NCBI RefSeq assembly: GCF_032062135.1
Contig: NC_092870.1
Location: 398,889 to 462,888, forward strand
Origin: Pyxicephalus adspersus
Lineage: Eukaryota > Chordata > Amphibia > Anura > Pyxicephalidae
Reading direction: 5' to 3'
DNA: 64,000 nt
Shown here: positions 9,851 through 19,741 of the stretch, piece after piece
How positions within the stretch are numbered: position 1 is the stretch's first letter
Layout of the letters: each line of letters opens with the position of its first letter
Translations under genes and position numbers: made by a program
Notes under the pieces: model-generated
Databases searched by the model: none
What the model was told of the DNA's origin: nothing
What the model saw: only the letters and a program-made list of their open reading frames with translations

Positions 9851-10108
9851 TCATGGAATCCGTGGGGTTGAGGGCTGAGAGTTATTTAGAAGATCCTTAG
9901 CCACAGAGTATCGCTCCACCAGATCCACAAGCTGCACCACTTCCTGCAAGACTTGGCAGGCTTTATTTGTGGCCTCTATCAGGGTGGTTAGCTGTGCAGA
10001 CAGCAAGCGGTTGGCTTCTTGCTGGGTTGCATTTGTGCGCTGTTGTTCTCTGGTTGCCTTCTGCTGGGCTGCCGCAGACTGTATCAGGGCCTTTACCACG
10101 TCATCCAT
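9851..10108 (-). CDS. Gag-like N-terminal ORF of LTR element
   Basis: An 85-codon minus-strand frame begins 38 bases inside the LTR. It starts M-D-D-V-V-K-A-L-I-Q, is rich in Q/A/R/T with Q-Q-E-A-N-R-L-L, and looks like a single coiled-coil helix. This resembles the N-terminus of SCAN-related Gmr1-like gypsy Gag proteins. It ends at a TGA before any capsid or zinc-knuckle sequence. The next minus-strand coding sequence is the NASP-like segment, so the rest of gag and all of pol have been replaced or lost. Confidence 0.6.
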   Translation of the reverse strand: MDDVVKALIQSAAAQQKATREQQRTNATQQEANRLLSAQLTTLIEATNKACQVLQEVVQLVDLVERYSVAKDLLNNSQPSTPRIP

Positions 10109-10146
10109 TTTCAGACTTTAATGTGTTGCCTTCGTCCTCCACCACT
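10109..10146 (-). promoter_or_regulatory. Leader / candidate primer-binding site
   Basis: Between the LTR end and the gag-like ATG the minus strand reads AGTGGTGGAGGACGAAGGC. Starting at TGGTGGAGG this occupies the position of a tRNA primer-binding site, one or two bases from the LTR. I cannot assign the tRNA. Confidence 0.4.
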
Positions 10147-10751
10147 TGTGAGGGGTTATGCTCAGGATCGCCTTTGCTGGGGTTAAAGGACACCTGTCTG
10201 GTTCATCCAACTCAGATCACACACCGAGGTATAAGTGTTAAGCTGACTTGTAGCCAGGTTTATTGAAGGTTGCAGATAAAATAACACAACAGCAATAGAA
10301 AACCTTGCCTGTTTGGTACTTACTATACTTGCTTTCAGCAACCTTTTACTCACTTTTGAGCTCACTCACACAGACCGACTTGAGCTCACTCACACAGATC
10401 ACCTGTCTGTGTCCCCACAGAGAGCTCCCTCACACAGACCACCTGTCTGTGTCCCCAAGCAGAGAGCTCCCTCACACAGACCACCTGTCTGTGTCCCCAA
10501 GCAGAGAGTTCCCTCACACAGACCACTTGTCTGTGTCCCCAAGCAGAGAGCTCCCTCACACAGACCACTTGTCTGTGTCCCCAAGCAGAGAGCTACTGAC
10601 TGAGCTCCTGGCCCTGTGTTATATCCCCACCCTCAGTGCTTCTTCATTAATCACCTTACAGGTGAGAGTCTTCCACCTGCTACTTCACATAGGAGAGGAA
10701 TCTTGGGCAAATATGTCTCCCTTCCACCACCAATCCTGCATTAGTGTCACA
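10147..10751 (-). mobile_element. LTR of minus-strand gypsy-like element
   Basis: Minus-strand reading begins TGTGACACTAATGC and ends CCCCTCACA, with TG...CA and short inverted termini. A TATA-like GGGGATATAACAC lies near 10620 and an AATAAA signal near 10262, giving U3-R-U5 polarity on the minus strand. A second, diverged copy stands alone at 19742-20429 with the same ends and signals, which confirms the boundaries. The partner LTR expected at the left end near 8950 is absent, so the inserted element is truncated there. Confidence 0.8.
10368..10600. repeat. 42-bp hairpin minisatellite inside the LTR
   Basis: About five units of 42 bp, each containing ACACAGAC and GTCTGTGT separated by a few bases, so every unit can form its own stem-loop. 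The unit is a multiple of three, which explains several overlapping open frames here. The copy at 19742-20429 has the same arrangement but much more diverged units. It lies in the transcribed part of the LTR, downstream of the TATA-like box. Confidence 0.85.
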
Positions 10752-10759
10752 GATGCTTT

Positions 10760-11740
10760 TACAAAAGAGAGATCCAATAATCAGACATGTTAGCTGTTCT
10801 TCGAAATGACCCCAAGTACATGAAAAGAAATTTGCCTGACCAGAGTACATACTATCTCAGAGAATGGGATAAGCTAGAGATAATCAATGGACTTCTATAC
10901 AGGGTGCACTTGTTCCACGATCATCCTGGAAGGAAACAGCTTGTGCTCCTTCAAGTCTACAGAAATACTGTTTTGAGAAGTCTGCATGACCAGCATAGAC
11001 AGGCGATTTGTCCGATGTTTGCAGAGAAAAACTCTGCCTACTCGAGTTGCCCCTATGGAACACTTGAAAAGTTCTGGCCCAATGGATTTACTGTGTATGG
11101 ACTTTCTGTGTATTGACAATGACAGTAGTGGAGTGGGCAATGTTTTGATTGTGACTGATCACTACACTCACAATGCTCAAGCATATCCCACCAAAGATCA
11201 AAAAGCTGTGACTGTAGCTAAAGTGTTGTGGGAAAAGTTTTTTCTGCATTATGGACTGCCAAATCAACTTCATTCTGACCAAGAGAGAGACTTTGAATGT
11301 CGGCTCATTAAAGAGCTGTTGACATTGCTAAACATTGACAAAAGCCGTACTACACCCTATCATCCTGAGGGTGATGCCCTCCATGAACATTTTAATCGGA
11401 CTTTGGTAAATATGCTAGGCACTCTACCTATCTATGTTGCACGCCTTAAAAACTGTTTGAAAGAGGCCTATCGAATGGCTGAGGAAAATGCTGCTAAATT
11501 AAAGGCTGCCAATAAAAGAAAATTTGATGCTAAAGTGCGGTTCAAAGACTTGCAACCAGGTGATAAAGTGTTCCTTCCACAATTTGGGCCCCTCAGCCAG
11601 ACATAAATTAGCTGATCGTTGGAGAAAAGAGTTGTTTGAAGTTGAAGATGATCCTTAAAAATCAGTTTAGGGAACTAGGTTTCAAGTTGAAGAAAAGGAC
11701 CTCAAAGGCTATGTTCCCTGGAATATTGCCTGTGCCATGC
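10760..11740 (+). pseudogene. Gypsy integrase (continuation of relic)
   Basis: The gypsy relic resumes after the LTR insertion. A pre-integrase piece (10787-11116, W-D-K-L-E-I-I-N-G-L-L-Y-R-V) is followed, after a frameshift and loss of most zinc-binding residues, by the catalytic core. The core has M-D-F-L-C-I-D (first Asp), H-S-D-Q-E-R-D-F (second Asp) and H-E-H-F-N-R-T-L (Glu). A second deletion joins L-G-T-L-P to a C-terminal piece ending A-K-V-R-F-K-D-L-Q-P-G-D-K-V-F-L-P. All three catalytic acidic residues survive, but the protein is fragmented. It is replaced by CR1 sequence near 11745. Confidence 0.85.
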
Positions 11741-11744
11741 GCAA

Positions 11745-12735
11745 CACAGGAAAGGCAGAGGGGCTGTCTTTTCATTGGGGTACAACCTGTATGCCAGAGA
11801 TGGTTTGCACCTAAATGAAAGGGGGTCTGCTGTGTTAGGGGAAAGATTTAAGGGAATGGTGGAGGGATATTTAAACTAGGACAGAGGGGGGTGGGACAGT
11901 CAAATAAGGTGGCAGAAAGGTTAGTCAAGGGTCAGACACCAGTGGATGGTGGATTGGGGATAGTTGGGGGGAGGATTATGGATAATTGTAAGGAGTTTCC
12001 CGTGTTACAAACAAACATTGGATTGTGCAGTACTAGTTGTACTGAAAAACAAAATGATTTGGCAAACAATCATGGTAAAAGCAGCAACGGTTTAAAGAGC
12101 CTGTTCACCAATGTTAGAAGTCTAGCAAACAAGATAGGGGAGTTGGAAGCCTTAATGAGTGAGGAGAATTATGACTTAGTTGGTATTGCTGAATCCTGGC
12201 TTTGTTCTTCGCATGACTGGGCTGTCAATATTCCTGGGTATACTCTCTTTCGTAAAGACAGAGTCAAACGTAAGGGAGGTAGTGTCTGTCTGTATGTGAG
12301 AAGTGATCTAAAAGTGAATGTGAAAGAAGAAATTGCGGAGGAAACAAGCAATGAGGTTTAGGCATTATGGGTGGAGTTGAATGTGGGGTTGAATAACACA
12401 CAATTAATGATTGGAGTCTGCTATAGGCCCCCCAGTGCTAAGGAAGAAATAGAAAATCAACTACTAGCACAGATAGAAAAAGCAGCAAAAAGTGGAAGTG
12501 TTTTAATCATGGGAGATTTCAACTACCCTGACTGGAGTAATGGCACTACAGGAACAGCAAAAGGGAGGAAATTTGTGAATCTAATACAAGATAATTTTAT
12601 GGTACAGTTTATGGAAGCCCCAACTAGAAATGATACTCGGCTGGACCTAGTTCTTTCTAACAATGCAGAGCTTATAACAAATGTGCAAATAAAAGAGAAT
12701 CTGCGTAGCAGTGACCATATTATGATTTCATTTAT
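11745..12735 (+). pseudogene. CR1 LINE: ORF1 end and ORF2 endonuclease
   Basis: The stretch near 11785-11870 reads, with frameshifts, like the ORF1 tail of CR1 elements (R-D-G-L-H-L-N-E-R-G-S-A-V-L-G type). ORF2 begins near 12080 with L-K-S-L-F-T-N-V-R-S-L-A-N-K and gives the apurinic-type endonuclease: A-E-S-W-L, G-V-C-Y-R-P-P near 12415, M-G-D-F-N-Y-P-D near 12508, and S-D-H near 12712. A stop near 12360 and others make it dead. The frame is cut at 12735 by the L1 and resumes exactly at 16510. The same family occurs at 35050-37840 and 45960-49230. Confidence 0.9.
12722..12735. repeat. 14-bp target-site duplication, left copy
   Basis: ATGATTTCATTTAT, repeated exactly at 16510-16523, flanking the L1 inserted in CR1. 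Confidence 0.95.
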
Positions 12736-13028
12736 GGGGGGCGTGGCCAGAAGCCGACTGAGATGGAGGTCTTCTGCTGAGGCTGCAGAGAGAGAGCATC
12801 CTTCAGGGACTATACCAACAAGCAGGAGGGAAACACAACAACAATTTTCTCCCTCTCAGCTTCTGCAATCAAGGCAGAGATGGGAAAAAGGAGAAACACT
12901 AAAGAGCCTAGGAAACTTACAGACTTTTATCTTTCCCCTGAGCACCAGCAGGATCAAGATGGAGCCAGAAGGCTGACCTCACAATCCATAAGGAATCGGA
13001 TCAACAAGGCAGATATATAATTTTAGTT

Positions 13029-13676
13029 GCCTCAATCAATAATGTTCTACGAACAATTTTGAATATCTATGCTCCCAATGACCGGCCAATCGCTTTCATT
13101 AAAAAAGTTGTTAAAAAAGCAAAAAAACTACAAGGATCTTTACTTATATGCGGAGACTTTAACTGTATCCCGAACTTAGACCTTGATACATCCAACAAGA
13201 AAGTCAAATCAAAACCTACCTTAGCACAATTTCTCTTACAAGAAGACTTACATGACGCCTGGAGATGCCTACATTCTTCTGAACAAGACTACACTTTTTA
13301 TTCTAAACCACACCAATCCTATTCACGAATTGATCTATTTTCATTAGATAAATGGTCTCTTCAAATGGTTAAAAGTGCTGTCATCCACAACATTACATGG
13401 TTTGACGTTGCTCCAGTAGTACTGTCCATACAGGAAGAACTAGAGAGAAATCCAACTCGGCTCTGGAGAAATAATACCTCTCTTTTTGCAAACCCGGAGA
13501 CCAGCAAATACATCCTAACTTGTCTTAAAAAGTTCCTTGATATCAATACTACTCCTACAATAGATCCTACAATTTTGTGGGGCTCCCATAAAGCCTATAT
13601 GAGAGGTATTCTTTTACAAATAGCCTCTAGGGAGAAAAAGAACCAAACAATTAGATTTGTCATTGGGGAAAATTAA
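13029..13676 (+). pseudogene. L1 ORF2 endonuclease domain, partial
   Basis: The frame opens inside the endonuclease: N-I-Y-A-P-N-D near 13065, C-G-D-F-N-C-I-P near 13150 (metal-binding Asp and Asn), and Y-S-R-I-D-L-F near 13320. The N-terminal part with the first catalytic Glu is lost in the internal deletion. The domain continues into the linker toward the reverse transcriptase, with a stop at 13674. Confidence 0.85.
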
Positions 13677-15060
13677 GTCATTAGAACTATTACACAAGTC
13701 TCAAATTACTGCTTCAATCTCGGAAGAACTTTTCAAATGTAGAAATAAATTAAGACTCTTGTTGATTTCCAAACAGGAAAAATTGTATAGAATATTAAAA
13801 TCTAGATACTATAGTCAAGCCAACAAATCTGGTAAGCTATTAGCTAACCAATTAAAATCTAAAGCAGCCAAAAACAGAATAGCTTACGTTCTCCACCCCC
13901 TTACTAAAGCTAGGTCGTCCAACCCACAAGACATTGTGAATGCATTTAAAGATTACTATTTCTCTTTGTATAATTTGAAGGACGACCCTAATACTTTACA
14001 ACCTACAAATGTCCACATAGAAGAATTTTTAAAAACATGTAAACTACCCACTTTGTCATCACAACAACTTAAGGAGCTTAATCAACCTTTCATTTCTCAA
14101 GAGATTTAGTCAGTAATTTCTTCTCTATCTTTGAATAAGTCACCAGGAATAGACGGTTTCTCCTCTGAATATTACCAAACATATAAACAGATATTGTCCC
14201 CCTATCTGGTAAATATTTATAACCAAGCTATGCATAAGGGTACTTTCCCTAAAGAGATGTTAAAAGCGGTCATAATTACAATTCCTAAGCCAGAAAAGGA
14301 CCAATCTCTAGTTCACAACTATAGACCAATCTCATTATTAAATAATGATGTCAAAATCTATTCCAAAATTATTGCACAATGACTTCTTTATTATAACACC
14401 TCTACTTATCTACTTATAACAAAGATCAAATTGGGTTTGTAAAAGGTAGACAGGCCCCAGATGGGTCTCAACATATGTTAAACTTAATCCAATATTGTGA
14501 ACACCATAACCTCCAATCTACCTTTATTACTTTAGACGCTGAAAAAGCATTCGACCGCTTACATTGGTCCTATCTCCAGAAAACACTCTCTGCTTTTGGA
14601 TTCAATGGGTCAATTCCATCCGCCATTATGGCACTATATACCACACCAACAGCACATGTATTCACATCCAGCATGCTTTCACCAGAATTTTTAGTCATCA
14701 ATGGAACAAGACAGGGATGTCCGTTATCCCCAATCCTCTTCTCTTTAGCGATATAACCTTTGGCTCAGAAAATCAGATTGAATAACAATATAAAGGGGGT
14801 GACAATTAATAAAATATCCCATGTCATTGGATTGTTCGCAGATGATAATACTCTAACACTTACCAACCCAATTGAATCCATTGAAGCACTACTGCAAACT
14901 ATCTCAGAATTTAGTAATTTTAGTTATTATAAGATAAACTTGTCAAAATGCAACATTTTAAATATTGGGATCCCTCTAAAGACACAAAAGACTATAGCTG
15001 AAAATTCCCCTTCACTCAGGTTCGGAATGCTCTCCCTTATCTGGGAATAAAACTATCGTA
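13657..15060 (+). pseudogene. L1 ORF2 reverse transcriptase
   Basis: Successive frames give the RT blocks in order: N-K-S-P-G-I-D-G-F near 14130, I-T-I-P-K-P and N-Y-R-P-I-S-L-L-N near 14280-14340, L-D-A-E-K-A-F-D-R near 14535, T-R-Q-G-C-P-L-S-P near 14707, and I-G-L-F-A-D-D-N-T near 14828. The catalytic FADD pair is intact. Stops at 14107 and 14382 and near 14755, plus frameshifts, prevent a full protein. Fewer lesions than in the surrounding CR1 fit a younger insertion. Confidence 0.9.
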
Positions 15061-16300
15061 CCCTAGCGTTGACACCTACAAATACAACTTTTCACCCCTA
15101 CTCAAAACAATACAAGAAATTACTTTATTTGGAATTACAAAAGGCCTAGAATAGCCAGTCGTTTTCTTATACGTCAGAGAAAGGTAGGGGGTGTGGGACT
15201 ACCGTTGATCCAAGATTATTACTTTGCTTCTCTATTAGATCAGCTGGAGAAATGCCTTTTTCTTAACACCCAAGCAAGATAGCTAAATATAGAAACTTCC
15301 ATATTAAATGGAGATGATTACTTGGCTTATTTATTAGCAACTTCACTTACATCTAAAATTAAAATCCCATATCTATACTCAATAGAAACTATGGTATTAG
15401 CATGGAAAAAAAAAATAAAGTTATCTGATTCCTTAGAGGACTCACTTCCTCTTCAAACCCCTATTAGATCATACGAATATCTAATTAGCAATTTGAATAT
15501 ATCATCATGGTCGAAAAAAGGATATAATTATATGCATAACCTCCCTACCTATTCTTCTTTAGCGGATAAATATAAATTATGGCAAATCCAACCTTCGTTC
15601 CCTACCATTAAGGTACCATCCAAATTCTGGCATCGTTGTCAAGGTACCATATCCCATAAGCGGGGTATCTCTATTTATTATAACCTTTTACAATCCAAAG
15701 ACAAATGACAGAGACTCCCAATTTTTTCTAAATGGGAGAAAGACCTGCAGTGTACAATTACTTTACCTAAATGGAAAGCTGCCATTATTTCTATGATCTC
15801 CTTTACTAAGTGCTTATCCCACTGGGAGTGTTACCAAAAATGCTTTTAAGATGGTACAGAACCCCTTTTAGACTGGCAGAATTTACCCCTAACTACTCTC
15901 CATTATGTTGGCGAGGGTGTGGAGACATTGGTACGTATATGCATATGTTCTACGAATGTACCAAAATTCACTCATTTTGGTTGAAAATCTCCAATTTGTT
16001 ACAAAAAAATTATCGGTAGCACCTTCAATATCTCCCCTGAACTCGCGATACTAAATATAGGAATAGATAATTTACTTAGCTCTCACAGGGTGGTAATTTC
16101 TCATATTTTATAGTGAGTAAATGGAACCAAAACATTACCCTTTCAGTTTTAAAAGTTAGAGAGTCAACCAACAGTACTGTCATGAAAAAGCCTTTGCATA
16201 TAGTAAATCAACATCTAAAAAGTTTATTATCAATGGCGCATATGGTCTACTATTTCCAATGTGGTTGGATGTCCTATAACCCACCCTATATTGCTTAAAA
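15061..16300 (+). pseudogene. L1 ORF2 C-terminal region with zf-RVT
   Basis: Contains the thumb/C-terminal stretch in several frames (15322-15708, then 15810-16019), including the zinc-binding block C-W-R-G-C-G-D-I-G-T-Y-M-H-M-F-Y-E-C near 15903 that is usual near the end of L1/Tx1 ORF2. Frames are broken near 15160, 15710 and 16017. The 3' UTR follows to the poly(A)-like end at 16509. Confidence 0.75.
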
Positions 16301-16509
16301 ACATTTTATTACTTTAATGTGAAACTCAAATTTATTATTTGATATATAATGTTTCCGACTGTGGTTGTTACTTTTTTTTTCCTTTCTTACATTTTGTTTA
16401 ACATGTTTTCTTTTGTATCTGTTTTATTATTTTATTTTATTATATTGTTACTGTTATTGTACTGTTTAAAAAAGTAAAAACCTTTAATAAAAATTTGATT
16501 TGAAAAAAA

Positions 16510-16680
16510 ATGATTTCATTTATTGTAAGCTGTAAACAGGAAGCAAAAACAGGAAAGATAAAAACATTTAATTTTAAGAGAGCAAATTTTCCATTATTAA
16601 GGGCGGCTCTATGTGACTTGGATTGGGAGACAATATTGTCCTCAAAGAACACAGAACAGAAATGGAAGGCAGAGGGGGGG
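16510..16680 (+). pseudogene. CR1 ORF2 continuation after L1
   Basis: The CR1 frame resumes with M-I-S-F and S-C-K-Q-E-A-K-T-G-K-I-K-T-F-N-F-K-R-A, matching the minus-strand CR1 copy at 36289-36594 almost residue for residue. It stops at E-Q-K-W near 16663, where unrelated G-rich sequence begins, so the reverse transcriptase of this copy is missing. The first 14 bases (16510-16523) are the right copy of the L1 target duplication. Confidence 0.85.
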
Positions 16681-16726
16681 GGCTATACAGGGGGGACGGG
16701 ACAGCAGCTGGGGAGGATACATTTTG

Positions 16727-16811
16727 ATACATTTGGACCATAAGACGCAGGGACTTTTTCCCCCCACTTCTGGGGGGAAAAAAGTGCGTCTTATGGTCCG
16801 AAAAATACGGC
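16727..16811. mobile_element. Short palindromic MITE piece
   Basis: Two inverted arms, GGACCATAAGACGCA and TGCGTCTTATGGTCC, enclose a CCCCCC/GGGGGG-rich loop. The right end extends to GAAAAATACGG. One terminus appears to have lost its outer bases. Confidence 0.65.
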
Positions 16812-16814
16812 ACA

Positions 16815-17325
16815 TTGTAATCTGCTTTTAAATTTCCCTCCTGGACACACCCCCATACATCACCACTCACATCACCCGGAAGATGTCACATCCTCCCGGG
16901 GTGATGTGAGTGGGGATTTCCCTGCCCTGCCTCACACAGGCACACAGACGCTGAAGCTGCTGCTGCTCGCATCTCCAGAGAGATGCAAAGCACAATGCAG
17001 GATTTCTGCATTGTGCTTCACATCTCACTGCAGATGCCAGCAGCAATAGCAAATTCCGGGGGGATGTCCTGCATTGTGCTTTGATCTCTCTGGAGATGCG
17101 GGCAGCAGCGTGGCCGGGACCCGGGTGCTTTTTAAAAGCAGATTACTCAGTAATCTGCTTTTAAATTTTACGCCCGGCCACACCCCCTGACGGACTGGCG
17201 CCCGGGCATCACACCAGGACCATCGGATCCCCGCTGGAGCGTGGGGCAAAGGTAAGGGGGGCTATTAAAGTTACCCCAAGTGTGACTCGGGATTACCGCT
17301 TTTTGCAAGTAAAAGCCACCCCGAG
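16815..17325. mobile_element. piggyBac-related terminal fragment
   Basis: Shares with 18860-19424 and 62880-63405 the AATCTGCTTTTAAATTTC hairpin, the ATCACCCGGAAGATGTCACA words and the TGACTCGGGATTACCGCTTTTT terminal block. It breaks off at CCCCGAG, directly against the TTAA that starts the next piggyBac copy, so its own outermost TIR bases are gone. Confidence 0.65.
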
Positions 17326-17811
17326 TTAACCCCCCTAGCGTTCTAATTCTGTCAGTTTTTTGATGCAAAAAGTGATCCTATTTTTTTTGCATAGAAAGTT
17401 TTGTTTTTATTGTGGGCCTGTAATTCTTAGGATTAACTCCCAGGTATAATAATTATATTTATTTATTATATTATATTCATAAATTATAATATAATACATA
17501 ATTATAAATCATAATTATAAAAAATAATGAAGTATTAGACCATTAGATTTATTAAAAAAAAATATTTTATCAAAAATTTCTCACTGAAATCCTTGTAGGT
17601 GCCGCCTTTTTCTGGGTTGGTGGGATGTATTCAGTGAAGGGTTGACCGGTCAGGCGTTATGGATTGACAACGGTGGAAGCACGACGTCCAGGTCTATTCA
17701 CAGCCACTGATGGTGTTTGGTGGTTCTTCACTATGGATTCGGAAACTTGCAAAATAAAGTCTGATCGATTCATAGGACTGACTATTTTTTTTTGTACAGA
17801 ACGTAGGCATT

Positions 17812-18125
17812 CTATAGGCACTGCTCAACTAGATGCCTGAAAATCTTCTTGTAGTACTTCCTTTGCTGTTTCCTCATTGCTGCGTAGAATGTTATGGATT
17901 GGTCAGCTCTGTCCACACCTCCCATGGTGTTGTTGTAGTCAGTCACCACCTGTGGCTTCATCACTTCTTTCCCACGCTTTGTGTGTACCAGAACGGTGGA
18001 GGCATCATGGACAGTACTCATCAGGCACACATCTTTCTTGTCACGCCATCTTAGGGCCATCATTTTGCCTTTCTGCCAGGCAACAATTTCTCCTTTCTTC
18101 AGCTTCCCTTTTGCAAACAGTGCTG
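17812..18125 (-). pseudogene. piggyBac transposase C-terminal part
   Basis: The minus-strand frame reads K-L-K-K-G-E-I-V-A-W-Q-K-G-K-M-M-A-L-R-W-R-D-K-K-D-V, M-S-T-V-H-D, then V-V-T-D-Y-N-N-T-M-G-G-V-D-R-A-D-Q. The D-Y-N-x-x-M-G-G-V-D-x-A-D motif is diagnostic of the DDE_Tnp_1_7 (piggyBac) fold and carries the last catalytic Asp. It ends H-L-V-E-Q-C-L without the cysteine-rich tail seen in copy B. The upstream residues in this frame (above about 18125) come from the tandem repeats, not from transposase. Confidence 0.9.
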
Positions 18126-18268
18126 GCAGAAAATTAGCAAAAAATTTCAAAAAGTTAGCACAAAGCAGCATACATGTTGGCATTGAAAAAATGTAAAAAG
18201 TTAGCAAACACAAAGCAGCACATGTTTGCATAAAAAAATTTAACAAAAAAATTCAAAAAGTTAGCAAA
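18126..18268. repeat. Tandem AAAAAGTTAGCAAACACAAAGCAGC repeats
   Basis: Three to four imperfect units of about 45-55 bp built on TTCAAAAAGTTAGCA...CAAAGCAGCA. They sit exactly where the central transposase coding region is missing. Copy B has a similar repeat at 62495-62590, so the array belongs to the family and perhaps to an ancestral intron or linker. Confidence 0.75.
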
Positions 18269-18635
18269 CACAAGAGTGGCTTACCTGTTTGTCTCTCAAA
18301 ATTGCAACAATTTTTTCAATAACTTCATCGGTCAAAAACAACTTCAGGTATGCCAGGGGGTCGTCGCATTCAGCCTCAATTTTCATCCCAGCTGCGTCGG
18401 TGAATGGAAATCTTGGCGGTGCTGCCTGGTCCACATCAAGGTCAATGGAGCACTATGTGCACACAGCACTGACCTCAGGTTCAGAATCGTCGCTCAGTTC
18501 ACTTTCGCTGTCCAATGACAAAATACCTGGTGAATCACTATCGCTCGATTCCCCAAGGGACTCCAAATCGTTATCGCTGCTTTCAAATTCTTCTAAAACA
18601 GCGCTTGCGTCGGCGAGATGCCGTTTGGATGCCAT
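18269..18635 (-). pseudogene. piggyBac transposase N-terminal part
   Basis: Begins M-A-S-K-R-H-L-A-D-A-S-A-V-L-E-E-F-E-S-S-D at 18635 and continues through the serine/aspartate-rich acidic leader typical of piggyBac proteins. With a stop near 18453 it reads on into a P-L-A-Y-L-K-L-F-L-T-D-E-V-I-E-K-I-V-like helix near 18310-18360, equivalent to the conserved F-x-x-F-F-x-D-E-L-I region. The frame ends at the tandem repeats. The same start is seen in copy B near 62642. Confidence 0.75.
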
Positions 18636-19494
18636 GCGGTCTCCAGCAATCAGTCAGGAACAATCAAGGTCAAAGACAAAGTGATGAAATGATACATTCA
18701 GGAAGTGATTTATAACTCATCAAAAGGTCAGATCAAGGTCAGGGCTAATAGTAGGCAAAATGTAAATCAGGGCACTGGGCAGTGATGCTTGGTGCACTAC
18801 AATATGTATTTATACTTTTATTATATGTTTTTATGTGTTTTTACTGTAAAAAAAAAAAATTTAAAAGCAGATTAAATTTCCCGCCCCCAGAATCCATCAC
18901 TCCATCGCATCACCCGGAAGATGTCACACATCTTGCTGGGTGATGCGGTGAGGATGTCCCAGCCCTGCTCACTGCACTGAAGCTGCTCGCATCACTCGGA
19001 GGCTGATCTCCGGGTGATGCGAGCAGCTGCAGTAAATTCCGGGGGTGATGCTAGCGGGAAATCACTGCTGGCATCACCCCCGGAATTTACTATTGGTGAT
19101 CACATCTGCAGTTAGATGTGATGCACCATGCAGAAATCCTGCATGGTGCATTGCATCTAACTGCAGATGCAAGCAGCAGGGTGGCGGGGACCCAGGCGGC
19201 CTTTTAAAAGAAGATTACCCGGTAATCTGCTTTTAAATTTCTCGCCCGGCCATACCCCCCGACGGAGAGGCGCCCCAGCATCACAGCAGGATCGTCTGAT
19301 TGCCGCTGGAGCGCGGGGCTGAGGTAAGGGGGACCCCCAAAGTTACCCCGAGTGTGACTCGGGGTTACCGCTTTTTACTAGTTTTTTCCACCCCGAGTCA
19401 CACTTGGGATTACCGCTAAGGGGGTTAAAGTCCGCCCATTGACTTTAAAAGAATTTGCTAAATCAGTTTGCCGAAATTCGAAGAAATTTTCGCA

Positions 19495-19526
19495 AGACTG
19501 TCAGAGGCCTTCTCGCTCATCCCTAG
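19495..19526. mobile_element. hAT-like terminal fragment
   Basis: The reverse complement reads CTAGGGATGAGCGAGAAGG, close to the CTAGAGATGAGCGAATAG end seen at 47339-47356. One end only; the family call is tentative. Confidence 0.35.
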
Positions 19527-19741
19527 GGTTTAGCCATGTTATATTAGAAATAGAAAACATCATGGTGAGGCAATAAATTTTCTTACTAGACATGACTAGG
19601 GCATATTGATAAATATAATTGGCTGAATTATGAAGGGCACATAAGGCTATGGAATAGGTATAATATGCGGTTTGTGCTGTCAATAAGGGAATAGAAGCTT
19701 GTCTCATTGGAAAGCTTATTAGTGTGTGTGTGTATATATAT

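Larger units (their letters stand above)
12736..16509 (+). mobile_element. L1-type LINE inserted in CR1
   Basis: A 3.77-kb insertion flanked by an exact 14-bp duplication of CR1 codons. It starts with a GGGGGGCGTGGCCAG-type 5' UTR and carries an ORF1 start at 12879 (M-G-K-R-R-N-T-K-E-P-R-K-L-T-D-F-Y). It then jumps by internal deletion into the ORF2 endonuclease near 13029, and ends with AATAAAAATTTGATTTGAAAAAAAA. The 5' UTR is still present, so this copy was shortened inside rather than 5'-truncated. Coding parts are listed separately. Confidence 0.9.
17330..19424 (-). mobile_element. piggyBac-type transposon copy A
   Basis: Bounded by TTAA at 17326-17329 and 19425-19428, the piggyBac target. 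The ends are CCCCCCTAGCG and, in reverse complement, CCCCCTTAGCGGTAATCCC. The right subterminal region has a long AATCTGC palindrome. Coding runs on the minus strand; the N-terminal part near 18300-18635 and the C-terminal part near 17812-18110 remain, and the middle is replaced by short tandem repeats. Copy B at 60741-63405 retains much of the part missing here. Confidence 0.85.

Noticed and set aside
10305..10793. 162-codon plus-strand open frame with repeated HTDHLSVSPS
   Set aside because: Lies inside the LTR and reads its 42-bp array on the wrong strand.
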